Source: [Pasteurella] aerogenes (GTDB lineage: Bacteria; Pseudomonadota; Gammaproteobacteria; Enterobacterales; Pasteurellaceae). Taken from it: a DNA stretch of 64,000 nt. The notes beneath the pieces are model-generated. The model worked only from the letters and a program-made list of their open reading frames with translations. It was not told the DNA's origin and made no database searches. Where the stretch lies: contig LR134362.1 of assembly GCA_900637275.1 (NCBI GenBank), forward strand, positions 124,001 to 188,000, given 5' to 3'. The translations under genes were made by a program, and so were the position numbers. This document shows, in pieces, positions 27,944 through 36,603 of this stretch. Every line of letters starts with the position of its first letter. The first letter of the stretch is position 1.

Positions 27944-30553
27944 ATGACAGCATTACTTTCCGCATCTTGTCGCGTCGCATTTGCTGCTCTTATTCACGAT
28001 TTAGGTAAATTTACTCAGCGGGCAAAATTACCGATTGCACTCAACGAACTTGATGCACATAAAACGCTTTATTGTCCTTTTAATAAAGAGGGTAATTACC
28101 ATTCCCACACACACGCTGCTTATACTAGCTATTCTCTTGATCAAATTGAGTCATATTTGCCTGATCTTATAAAGGAGCAAACTTACCCGTTTGCATCACG
28201 CCAATCTAATACTGATGCGAGCATTACAGATTCATTGATCAATGCAGCTGCTGCGCATCATAAACCTGATACCTTCTTACAATGGGTGATTGCTACCGCT
28301 GACCGCATTGCATCAGGTTTTGAGCGAGAAGAATTTGAACAATACAACAAAGCAGAAAGCAAAAACCACTACCAAGCTCGTTTACTCACATTATTCGAGC
28401 AAATCCAATTGACGCAAAGTGCGGTGAAAAATCACGAAGATTTAGATTTTTGTTACGATCTTGCGCCATTGAGTGCTGAAAGTATCTTCCCAGCAAAACG
28501 CTTAGATATTGAACCGAAAGATAATGAAACTGCCCAAAAATCTTATTTGAAATTATGGGAACAATTTGCACAAGGTTTAACAGAAATCCCTGCATCCCAC
28601 CGTAAAAAATGGGATTTATGGCTAGATCATTTTGATACGGCTTATCAATGTTTTACCAGCGGTATTCCATCGGCAACCGCTTTTGGCGTAAAACCTGAAG
28701 TTTCTTTATATGATCACAGTAAAACAACAGCCGCACTTGCCACCGCTCTTTGGCGTTGGCACGAAGAAAACCAACTTACAGGTAAAGAACAAGCGGTCAA
28801 ATTAGCAGATCGTTCTGCAAGTTGGAATGAAGAAAAATTCTTGCTGATTCAAGGGGATTTCTTTGGTATTCAAGACTTTATTTTCTCTGGCGGTAGTGAT
28901 AGCAATAAACAAGCAGCAAAATTACTGCGTGGACGCTCTTTCCAAGTGTCGTTATTTACTGAATTAGCTGCACTGAAAATTTTGCAAGCCTGTGAATTAC
29001 CAAGCACGAGCCAAATTATGAATGCTGCAGGTAAATTTTTAATTGTTGCGCCAAATACGGAAAAAGTAAAAGCAACCGTAAAACAAGTGCAAGATGAATT
29101 AAATCAATGGTTTGTTCAACATACTTATGGCTTAGTTGGACTAGGTTTAGCGACCAAAGCGGCTTGTGGCAATGATTTTATCGGCAGTCAATTCAGAGTG
29201 TTGCTCAAACATTTATTTGAACAGTTAGAAGAAACTAAACTACAACGTTTGGATTTAACCGATAGCACCGAATCCGTTCAGGAAGTTAGCTATCCTTACG
29301 GTATTTGTCGTTTAAATCGCTATTTCCCAGCCAAAACGCCATTGAATAGCGAGGATAAATATTCTGGTTTATCGCAACTTTCTCTCGATCAAATTGCAAT
29401 TGGGGAAATGCTTGTGAAAAAAAGTCGTATATTAATTTGTGCTGAAAATGCCGATATTTTCAAAACAGAAAAAACACATAGTTTAGGCTTGCCTGTCTTT
29501 GGCTACAACGTGATTTTTACTGATAGAGAAGAAGAAACGGGCAAATTTGGCGAGTTAGTGAAACAAGAACAGCTATATCGTGTTTGGGATTTCTCCATTC
29601 CTGAAAATCTGACTCAAGGTGTTTGGAATGGTTATGCACGTCGCTATATCAATGGTTATGTGGCGAAATTTAATTTGGCTGACAATTACACGTCAGAAAA
29701 ATATCAAAATGTTGATGCGAAAGAAATCGAAATGGGCAAAATCAAAGCCTTTGATTTTATTGCCTGCGAAGATCGTCAGCTATTCAATGATAAATATGTT
29801 GGTGCGTCTGCTTTAATGACGTTAAAAGGTGATGTAGATAATCTTGGCTCGATTTTCCAAAAAGGTTTGGCTAAACCAACCTTTGCGAAAATGGCTTCTC
29901 TTTCACGCCAAATGAACCAATTTTTCAGTTTATGGTTACCGACTTATTGCCAACAATATAGCCAAAATATGTATACGGTTTTTGCGGGCGGTGATGATTT
30001 CTTCTTAATTGGTCCTTGGAAAAGCACACAAAAAGTCGCACACGAAATGCAAAAAGCCTTTAAACGTTATGTGGCGGAAAACCCTGAAATTCATTTTTCA
30101 GTCGGTATGGTAATGACCAAGCTAGGCATTCCAGTGGCTCGTTTAGGTGAATTAGCAGAAGATGCCTTAGAAAAAGCCAAAGCCATTGAAAGCGGTAAGA
30201 AAAATGCGGTCAATATCTACCAAAAAACTGTTTCTTGGGAAGATTGGCAACATTTAATGGATCTTGAAGATGAAATTGCTCGTTTAGCGCAAGAATATCA
30301 GATATCGGTGAGCTATTTATATTCTTTAATCCGTTTAGCAGAACAAGCAAATGACCGCCAAAACCTTGAGAATTCTATGTGGCGTAGTCGTTTTTATTAC
30401 CGCACAGCTCGCTATGTGGCAGATAAATTGCCAAAAGAGCGAAAACTAAAAGTACTCAATGAAATCATTACGTCATTAGGTGATAAAGGCATTGAAACAT
30501 ATCAGGGCAATTTTGCCATTCCGCTATTTAACTATTTCTACTCAAAACGTTAA
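27944..30553 (+). CDS. csm1: Cas10/Csm1, type III-A effector subunit
   Basis: 869 aa. Large subunit of the Csm complex; on target RNA binding it makes cyclic oligoadenylate and may cut DNA. An HD-type nuclease motif is at the N-terminus (LIHDLGKFTQ, His18-Asp19). The Palm cyclase motif FAGGDDFFL is intact (GGDD at 682-685), so signalling is expected. A first Palm-like region with LIQGDFFGIQDFIFSGG (around residue 305) is typical of Csm1. It heads a tight operon (7-bp gap to csm2). Both uptake-signal dialects occur inside it: AAGTGCGGT at 28417 and ACAAGCGGT at 28789. Confidence 0.96.
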   Translation: MTALLSASCRVAFAALIHDLGKFTQRAKLPIALNELDAHKTLYCPFNKEGNYHSHTHAAYTSYSLDQIESYLPDLIKEQTYPFASRQSNTDASITDSLINAAAAHHKPDTFLQWVIATADRIASGFEREEFEQYNKAESKNHYQARLLTLFEQIQLTQSAVKNHEDLDFCYDLAPLSAESIFPAKRLDIEPKDNETAQKSYLKLWEQFAQGLTEIPASHRKKWDLWLDHFDTAYQCFTSGIPSATAFGVKPEVSLYDHSKTTAALATALWRWHEENQLTGKEQAVKLADRSASWNEEKFLLIQGDFFGIQDFIFSGGSDSNKQAAKLLRGRSFQVSLFTELAALKILQACELPSTSQIMNAAGKFLIVAPNTEKVKATVKQVQDELNQWFVQHTYGLVGLGLATKAACGNDFIGSQFRVLLKHLFEQLEETKLQRLDLTDSTESVQEVSYPYGICRLNRYFPAKTPLNSEDKYSGLSQLSLDQIAIGEMLVKKSRILICAENADIFKTEKTHSLGLPVFGYNVIFTDREEETGKFGELVKQEQLYRVWDFSIPENLTQGVWNGYARRYINGYVAKFNLADNYTSEKYQNVDAKEIEMGKIKAFDFIACEDRQLFNDKYVGASALMTLKGDVDNLGSIFQKGLAKPTFAKMASLSRQMNQFFSLWLPTYCQQYSQNMYTVFAGGDDFFLIGPWKSTQKVAHEMQKAFKRYVAENPEIHFSVGMVMTKLGIPVARLGELAEDALEKAKAIESGKKNAVNIYQKTVSWEDWQHLMDLEDEIARLAQEYQISVSYLYSLIRLAEQANDRQNLENSMWRSRFYYRTARYVADKLPKERKLKVLNEIITSLGDKGIETYQGNFAIPLFNYFYSKR

Positions 30554-30559
30554 TCCGAG

Positions 30560-30958
30560 GTGAATATGAGTATTCAACATTTAATTAAATTTGGAGAAGG
30601 AAAATCTCCCAACATTTTTTCAAATATTGCAGATGAAGCTGCTCGTGAAATCAAAGCCAACGCTTCTGCGAACAAAAGTACCCAATTACGCAAATTCTAT
30701 GATGAATTAGCGATGTGGAATGATCGAGTACAGCTCGATCAAGCAGATAAACAGGCTAAATTTAAAGAATTAGAGCCTTTCATCAAAATGCTAAAAGCGA
30801 AAGTCGCCTATGCAAAGGGACGCAAACACGTTGATGATCATTTTATGGCTATTTTCAACAAAACCATCGATGAAATTAAATGCCCACAAACCTTAAAAGA
30901 AGCCAAATTATTTATGGAAGCGGTGATGGGTTATTGCAAATTATACGAACTTAAATAA
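30560..30958 (+). CDS. csm2: Csm2, small subunit of the Csm complex
   Basis: 132 aa, mainly helical and basic. Csm2 lines the crRNA-target duplex within the type III-A complex. The region KSTQLRKFYDELAMWND and the later FIKMLKAKVAYAKGR are the usual Csm2 signature. It sits between csm1 and csm3 as expected, with a GAGG ribosome site. Confidence 0.92.
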   Translation: MNMSIQHLIKFGEGKSPNIFSNIADEAAREIKANASANKSTQLRKFYDELAMWNDRVQLDQADKQAKFKELEPFIKMLKAKVAYAKGRKHVDDHFMAIFNKTIDEIKCPQTLKEAKLFMEAVMGYCKLYELK

Positions 30959-30966
30959 GGAACAGA

Positions 30967-31674
30967 ATGATGAAACTCAACAACATTATCGAAATTAACG
31001 CGCAATTAGTTTTAAAAACCGGTTTACATATTGGTGCTGGTGATAGCGAAATGCACATTGGTGGTATTGATAACAGCGTGATTAAACACCCGATTACTCA
31101 ATCACCTTATATTCCAGGATCTAGCTTAAAAGGCAAAATTCGCTCACTGCTTGAATGGCGTAGCGGTGCAGCAACTGATGGCAAACCACTTAGCCTTGAG
31201 CATTTAGCCAAAGCAACCGATAAAAGTGCGGTAGAAAATATCCTAAAATTGTTCGGTATCAGTGCGGATAGCAAAAAAGAAGAAGAGCAAATGAAACAAA
31301 TCGGCGTGGCTCGTTTAGGCTTTTGGGATTGTGCATTAAATGCGGATTGGGAAAAACGTATTCGTGATGACAACCAACTCTTAACCGAAGCAAAAAGTGA
31401 GAATACCATCAACCGTATTACTGCAACGGCGGATAATCCACGTCAAACCGAACGCGTGCCAGCAGGTGCAATCTTTGATTTCAAATTAACGTTACGTCAA
31501 TTTGAAAATGACAGCGATGAATTATTAGCCTTAATTCTCAAAGGGTTACGTTTATTAGAATTAGACAGCCTTGGCGGTTCAGGCTCTCGTGGTTACGGTA
31601 AAGTGCAATTTACTGACATTACCGTCGGTAGCGAAAAATTTGAGAATCTTGAACACATTAAACCGTTTGAATAA
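30967..31674 (+). CDS. csm3: Csm3, backbone RAMP protein with target-RNA cleavage site
   Basis: 235 aa. Csm3 forms the filament that holds crRNA and cuts target RNA every six bases. The start GLHIGAGDSEMHIGGIDN includes the conserved catalytic Asp (about Asp35). YIPGSSLKGKIRSLLE is the RAMP glycine-rich loop, and GSGSRGYGKVQF near the C-terminus is the second one. An AAGTGCGGT uptake signal lies inside at 31224-31232. The start could also be the next codon. Confidence 0.95.
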   Translation: MMKLNNIIEINAQLVLKTGLHIGAGDSEMHIGGIDNSVIKHPITQSPYIPGSSLKGKIRSLLEWRSGAATDGKPLSLEHLAKATDKSAVENILKLFGISADSKKEEEQMKQIGVARLGFWDCALNADWEKRIRDDNQLLTEAKSENTINRITATADNPRQTERVPAGAIFDFKLTLRQFENDSDELLALILKGLRLLELDSLGGSGSRGYGKVQFTDITVGSEKFENLEHIKPFE

Positions 31675-31682
31675 GGACAGTT

Positions 31683-32612
31683 ATGAAAACCTACCGTATC
31701 ACATTAAAAGTGCAAAGTGCTTTTGGTACGCCGTTGGTGGGAGATAGCCTATTTGGGCAATTTTGTTGGGCTATCGCCAACCATTTTGGACAAGCGCGTT
31801 TAACGACATTATTACAGGGTTATCAAAATCAACAACCTTTTGCGGTATTTTCTGATGCTTTCCCATCAGGTTATCTACCACTTCCTTGTTTGCCTTCTAA
31901 ATTTTGGCAAAAAGCAGATAATGCAGATCGCAAAGTGCTGAAGAAAAAACAATGGATTGCGTTAGACGTATTGCAGCAACCGCTTACACAATGGCAACAG
32001 CTTGCCTTAGCAGAAAAAGCAATAATGGAGAAAGCACTGCACGATCAACCCCATAACACCATTGATCGAAGCACCAATAGCACAGGTACAGGAATGTTCG
32101 CCCCTTATATGAGCGAACAAATTTGGTATACCCCTGAAACCCAGCTTGATATCTATTTGGTTCTTGATGAAAACCGTCTAAGCCTAGCTGAAGCGGAAAT
32201 GATATTAGATCAAATCGGTAAACTCGGTTTTGGGCGAGATGCGTCTATTGGTTTGGGTAAATTTGAGCGAATCCATAGCGAAGAATTTCATCTCACGGAA
32301 TACCAAGGCAATGCTTATTTAGCTTTAGCGAACTGTGCACCACAACAGCTTAATTTAGATCCTAACCGTTGCTACTATCAAATGACGACTCGATTTGGGC
32401 GACACGGCGATATTAAGGCACTAATGGGTAACCCATTTAAAAAGCCGATTATCTTAACCAAAGTGGGGGCTGTATTTACGCCACAAAAAATCGCTGAAAT
32501 CGCACCGCACTTTTTAGGCAACGGCTTAGGTAATGTTTCTTATGCTCAAGCCGAAGCAGTGCATCAAGGCTATGCACCTATCGTGCCAATCCAGATCGAT
32601 TTTCAGCACTAA
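31683..32612 (+). CDS. csm4: Csm4, RAMP protein binding the crRNA 5' handle
   Basis: 309 aa. Csm4 caps the complex at the crRNA 5' handle and contacts Cas10. The N-terminus (KVQSAFGTPLVGDSLFGQFC) and the glycine-rich LGKLGFGRDASIGLGKFE-like stretch near residue 185 are typical. It lies 9 bp after csm3 and 11 bp before csm5. An uptake signal is present at 32504-32512. Confidence 0.92.
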   Translation: MKTYRITLKVQSAFGTPLVGDSLFGQFCWAIANHFGQARLTTLLQGYQNQQPFAVFSDAFPSGYLPLPCLPSKFWQKADNADRKVLKKKQWIALDVLQQPLTQWQQLALAEKAIMEKALHDQPHNTIDRSTNSTGTGMFAPYMSEQIWYTPETQLDIYLVLDENRLSLAEAEMILDQIGKLGFGRDASIGLGKFERIHSEEFHLTEYQGNAYLALANCAPQQLNLDPNRCYYQMTTRFGRHGDIKALMGNPFKKPIILTKVGAVFTPQKIAEIAPHFLGNGLGNVSYAQAEAVHQGYAPIVPIQIDFQH

Positions 32613-32622
32613 GGATTTGAAA

Positions 32623-34170
32623 ATGAAAGAATTTATGCAAACGCATCAAGTCTATCTGACCCCACTTAGCCCTATCCACATTGGCTGCGGGGAAGATTTT
32701 GAGCCGACAAATTATGTGATTGATAACAACGTTCTCTACCATTTTGAGCCAAGCCAACTCAATTTATCGGACACACAAAAACAAAATTTGATAACCTATT
32801 CAAACCGTTGCGATCTGCTAGCTATTCAAAGATTTTTCTTAGACAATAAACAGCAAGCGGTTAATTCTGCTCATTATGTTGCAAATGTGGCGGACGAAAT
32901 TGCACGCAATTGGTCAAGCAAAATGGGGAAAGTTGCCCAACAAGAAAAAGATGGTAACAAGGTCGTTGCAAATTTAGCGATAGAACGCACCGCTTACTTA
33001 CCTTATAAAAATGAGCCTTATATCCCAGGCAGTAGTTTTAAAGGTGTTTTGGCGACTTCATTACTTAATGAAGAGCATAAAAAGAAAGGTTCGCCAAAAG
33101 TACGCAAAGAAGATAATAAAGCACTTCAAAAAGAGTATATTGGTGAGTTTCAACACAGCAAATTACGCACGGTGAAATTTAGCGATTTTGTTCCTGTAAC
33201 ACCTACGCATACTAAGGTATTTTATAGCTTAAATTATAAAAAAGTCCCTACTGACAAGGGCAGTAAAGGGAAAGGCATTACCTTACGCCGAGAATGTATT
33301 TTGCAAGGGCAATATCGTGCATTTCAAAGCGAATTGAGTTTATGGGTAAATGCCGACAACCCACTCTCACTCAAAGAGTATTTTAGTTTGCTAAATCGCT
33401 ATCACCAAAAAATCTTTAATGATGAATGTGTTATGTTAATTGAGCGTGGATTAGTCAGCAAAGAATGGATTGCAAAAGTTTTTCGGTTAATTAACAACAA
33501 TCAAGTTGCCTTAGTTCGATTAGGCAAAAATGGAGCAGATAGTAAAGTTTATCAAGGCAACATTGCTCAAATTAAAATTATGAAAGGAAAAGGGCAAAAA
33601 TCTGATTTCCGCTCAAGTGCGACCACGGTTTGGCTTGCTGGTAATCAAGAACAACAATCGTCAGGCTTATTACCTTTCGGCTGGGCATTGCTTGAAGTGG
33701 CAAACGATCAAGAAAACGAACCATTAAAGCAATGGTGTGCCGAGCAACTTAAACAACTCTCCGTTTTCGATAAAATCGAAAAATTACGCGATAGAGAAGC
33801 TCAACGTGCTGAAATCCAAGCGAAAAAAGCCGCTGAAGAAGCGGAAAAACAAGCCAAAGCAGCAGAATTAAAAGCGGAACAAGAAGCCAAAGAAAAATTG
33901 CTCAATTCACTTTCAGATAATCAACGCTTGATTATGGATTTTGTGGAAAAAGTTAAAAATACAAGAGAACGCCAAGCGGATAACACTGGGTCGCCATTAT
34001 TAAAAGAAGCTGAAGCCCTTATTAATCAGGCAACTGAATGGGATATTACTGATCGGCAGTTTGTCTTTGAACAGATTACGCCTGATTTCTTAAAATCAAA
34101 AATTGACTTTAAGAAAAAAGACACGGAGAAAAATGTAAAAAAATGGCGTAATAAATTAGGGATTGAATAA
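32623..34170 (+). CDS. csm5: Csm5 with a long charged C-terminal extension
   Basis: 515 aa from ATG at 32623, chosen for its AAGGA site and because it follows the csm4 stop. Csm5 binds the 3' end of the crRNA and helps its trimming. The N-terminal RAMP part (LTPLSPIHIGCGEDFEPTNY) and the IPGSSFKGVLATSLL loop are standard. About 130 residues at the end (from roughly 385) form a Lys/Glu/Ala-rich predicted coiled coil followed by a helical tail; many Csm5 proteins are near 350-400 aa and lack this. The stop overlaps the cas6 start (TAATG). Confidence 0.9.
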   Translation: MKEFMQTHQVYLTPLSPIHIGCGEDFEPTNYVIDNNVLYHFEPSQLNLSDTQKQNLITYSNRCDLLAIQRFFLDNKQQAVNSAHYVANVADEIARNWSSKMGKVAQQEKDGNKVVANLAIERTAYLPYKNEPYIPGSSFKGVLATSLLNEEHKKKGSPKVRKEDNKALQKEYIGEFQHSKLRTVKFSDFVPVTPTHTKVFYSLNYKKVPTDKGSKGKGITLRRECILQGQYRAFQSELSLWVNADNPLSLKEYFSLLNRYHQKIFNDECVMLIERGLVSKEWIAKVFRLINNNQVALVRLGKNGADSKVYQGNIAQIKIMKGKGQKSDFRSSATTVWLAGNQEQQSSGLLPFGWALLEVANDQENEPLKQWCAEQLKQLSVFDKIEKLRDREAQRAEIQAKKAAEEAEKQAKAAELKAEQEAKEKLLNSLSDNQRLIMDFVEKVKNTRERQADNTGSPLLKEAEALINQATEWDITDRQFVFEQITPDFLKSKIDFKKKDTEKNVKKWRNKLGIE

Positions 34171-35090
34171 TGCAGAACTCACTTCCTATCGCTCGCTATC
34201 AATTTCAATTTAAAGTGAGCGAGCCGATTATTTTACCCGAATATGCAGGCTCTACATTGCGTGGAGCTTTCGGGCGGGCATTGCGTAAAATTGCTTGTAT
34301 GACAAAACAAGAGGATTGCAAAGGCTGTCCGTTATATCGCACTTGCCCTTACACCAATATTTTTGAAACACCGGCACCTGAAACTCATCAAATTCAGCAA
34401 TTTAGCCAAGTGCCGAACGGTTATATTATTGAACCGCCAGAATGGGGAGTAAGCGAATATCAAAAAGGCGATATTCTCCATTTTAATTTAGTTTTATTTG
34501 GACGTTTGATTTCGCAACTCCCTCTAATTGCTTTCGCTTTTAAACGTGCTTTTGAATATAACATCGCAGGCGGAAAAGGAGAATTAGTCGATATTGCATT
34601 TTTTTCGCAAAATCAGACCGCTTGTCAATCTATTTTACAGCAGGGAAATATTATTGAACATCAAACAGAAATAATTATCCCCTCTGATTTACCGAATAAA
34701 ATGGAATTAGAGATTTTAACGCCACTTCGTTTACAGGATAATGGCAAACCATTAAGACCCAATGAAATTAATTTAAACCGTTTCTTAATTAGTTTGGCAA
34801 AACGCATTTCATTATTAAGTGAATTTCATCATCAACCTCTCAATTTGGATTTTGAGCATTTAATTTCATTATTGCCCCAAATTGAAGATCATAAACAATT
34901 AAAATGGCAAGATTGGACAAGATATTCCTCTCGCCAACAACAAAGAATGAAATTAGGTGGCGTGATTGGGAAATGGGAATTATCTCATCTTCCAACAGAA
35001 TGGACAGAATTGATTTATATCGGACAATGGCTACATAATGGAAAAAATGCGACTTTCGGCTTAGGGAAATATCGGATTACAAATTTGTAA
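34170..35090 (+). CDS. cas6: Cas6-type pre-crRNA endoribonuclease
   Basis: 306 aa. Cas6 cuts repeat RNA to release crRNAs with an eight-base 5' handle. It has the early STLRGAFGRALRKIAC region, a Cys cluster (C43, C50, C53, C59 in CMTKQEDCKGCPLYRTCPY) that may bind metal, and the closing glycine-rich loop NATFGLGKYRI. This matches the Cas6 clade with four cysteines. Translation is coupled to csm5. A reverse ACAAGCGGT uptake signal is inside at 34617-34625. Confidence 0.9.
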   Translation: MQNSLPIARYQFQFKVSEPIILPEYAGSTLRGAFGRALRKIACMTKQEDCKGCPLYRTCPYTNIFETPAPETHQIQQFSQVPNGYIIEPPEWGVSEYQKGDILHFNLVLFGRLISQLPLIAFAFKRAFEYNIAGGKGELVDIAFFSQNQTACQSILQQGNIIEHQTEIIIPSDLPNKMELEILTPLRLQDNGKPLRPNEINLNRFLISLAKRISLLSEFHHQPLNLDFEHLISLLPQIEDHKQLKWQDWTRYSSRQQQRMKLGGVIGKWELSHLPTEWTELIYIGQWLHNGKNATFGLGKYRITNL

Positions 35091-35160
35091 TTAAAAAAAT
35101 TCGCAAAAATTTAAGCTAAAGTGACCGCTCTTTTAATTTAGTAACAAAAGGGCTTTTATT

Positions 35161-35451
35161 GTGGCAGTATGGTTTATCTCAAGACATCAAGGTGCTATCG
35201 ACTGGATCAAACAACAACCGATCCAGATCGATCGCTTTGAAAGCCACTTAGATACCAATTTAATCCAAGCGGAAGATACGGTTATTGGTACACTCCCTAT
35301 TCACCTTGCGGCGGAAGTTTGTCAAAAAGGAGCAAAGTTCTATTTTTTATCCGTAAACGTTCGTCCCGAACAACGTGGTACGGAATTAACGGCAGAAGAT
35401 CTCATTGCACAACATTGTACAATTGAGCCTTTTTACATAGAAAAAATATAA
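35161..35451 (+). CDS. csx16: Csx16, type III accessory protein
   Basis: 96 aa, starting with GTG at 35161 (AAAGGG site eight bases before). The pattern VWFISRHQGAIDWIK ... ADTVIGTLPIHLAAEVC-like ... FYFLSVNVRPEQRGTEL is the Csx16 (VVA1548) family found only with type III CRISPR loci. I recall recent work reporting Csx16 as a ring nuclease that destroys cyclic oligoadenylate; I cannot verify that here. Sitting immediately before two CARF genes, an off-switch role would fit. Confidence 0.88.
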   Translation: MAVWFISRHQGAIDWIKQQPIQIDRFESHLDTNLIQAEDTVIGTLPIHLAAEVCQKGAKFYFLSVNVRPEQRGTELTAEDLIAQHCTIEPFYIEKI

Positions 35452-35460
35452 GGAATATTT

Positions 35461-36603
35461 ATGCAAAAATATGATATTCATGTTTGTTTGGTTTCAGCAC
35501 AAGCAGCACCCAATTTATTACCTATTTTAGATAAGGATTTTAAACCTCAAAAAGCTGTATTTGTAGTTTCTACCGATAAAAGAATTCAAGAAAAGGCTCA
35601 TTCTCTTAAACTAGCTTTTGAGCAAAATAATGTTGAAGTAGAAATGCTATACCTATCTGATGAATTTGATTTTCAAAGCATGGAAGATGAATTATTTAAT
35701 TTACTATCGAATTATGAAAATACCAATATTGCATTAAATGTCACAGGTGGTACAAAATTAATGGCAATAGCTGCTCAAAATGTATTTTCTAGTGAAAAAC
35801 CTATTTTCTATATTAATACAGAAAAAGAAGAAATTATTTTTATTTCAAAAGAAAATGATAAATATATCCCTGTAAAGAAACTAAATACAACTACATTGAT
35901 AAATAATTATCTTTCAGGATATGGTGTTAGTATATTAAAAAACAAGAAAAAATTTAATTTCAATAAATTAGGAAATTTTACTGAACGTTTTGCACTAAGA
36001 CAAAAAAATTATAAAGATATAATTTCAAGCTTAAACTCGCTAACCAAGCAGGCTAATAATAAGCTAGAAGCAAGCCTTGTTGGTTATCGCGATGATCTTA
36101 GATCCATTATAGAAGATCTTGTAGATGATGGACTAGTAAAACTAAACGGTGATATTGTTGATTTTCAAAATGAAGAGACAAGAAACTTTTTAAATGGAAA
36201 CTGGTTAGAATATTTTACTTATAGACAAGTTAGTGAAATTGTGGATGTTATTGATGTCGACTGGAATGTAGAAGTAGTAAATTCAGAGTATGAAAAAGAT
36301 AAATTTGGAGTAAATAATGAATTAGATGTTGTATTTATGGCAAGAAATAAATGTCACATTATAGAATGTAAAACAATGGATTTTGACAATCTCGATAATA
36401 AAAATAAATTACGAGGTTATTTAGATGGGCTAAAAGCTTTAAAAGATTATGGCGGCTCATTGACAAAGGTATGTTTAGTCAGTTTTTACCCAATACCTGA
36501 AAATACAAAACGTAGAGCAAGAAAAGACAATATTGAAATAATTGATGATTATCGTATTAAAGATCTAAAAGAAAAAATTCAACATTGGATTAGAGAAAAA
36601 TAA
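35461..36603 (+). CDS. Can2/Card1-like CARF nuclease (DUF1887)
   Basis: 380 aa. The N-terminal CARF domain binds cyclic oligoadenylate: the ligand loop is ALNVTGGTKLM (95-101). A linker winged-helix region follows at about 170-240. The C-terminal nuclease has PD-(D/E)XK residues Glu250 (GNWLEYF), Asp289 (NNELDVVF) and Glu302-x-Lys304 (IIECKT), so it looks active. Characterised relatives (Card1, Can2) are activated by cA4 and cut single-stranded DNA or RNA and nick supercoiled DNA, causing dormancy. The gene is more AT-rich than its neighbours. Its stop overlaps the next start (TAATG). Confidence 0.9.
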   Translation: MQKYDIHVCLVSAQAAPNLLPILDKDFKPQKAVFVVSTDKRIQEKAHSLKLAFEQNNVEVEMLYLSDEFDFQSMEDELFNLLSNYENTNIALNVTGGTKLMAIAAQNVFSSEKPIFYINTEKEEIIFISKENDKYIPVKKLNTTTLINNYLSGYGVSILKNKKKFNFNKLGNFTERFALRQKNYKDIISSLNSLTKQANNKLEASLVGYRDDLRSIIEDLVDDGLVKLNGDIVDFQNEETRNFLNGNWLEYFTYRQVSEIVDVIDVDWNVEVVNSEYEKDKFGVNNELDVVFMARNKCHIIECKTMDFDNLDNKNKLRGYLDGLKALKDYGGSLTKVCLVSFYPIPENTKRRARKDNIEIIDDYRIKDLKEKIQHWIREK

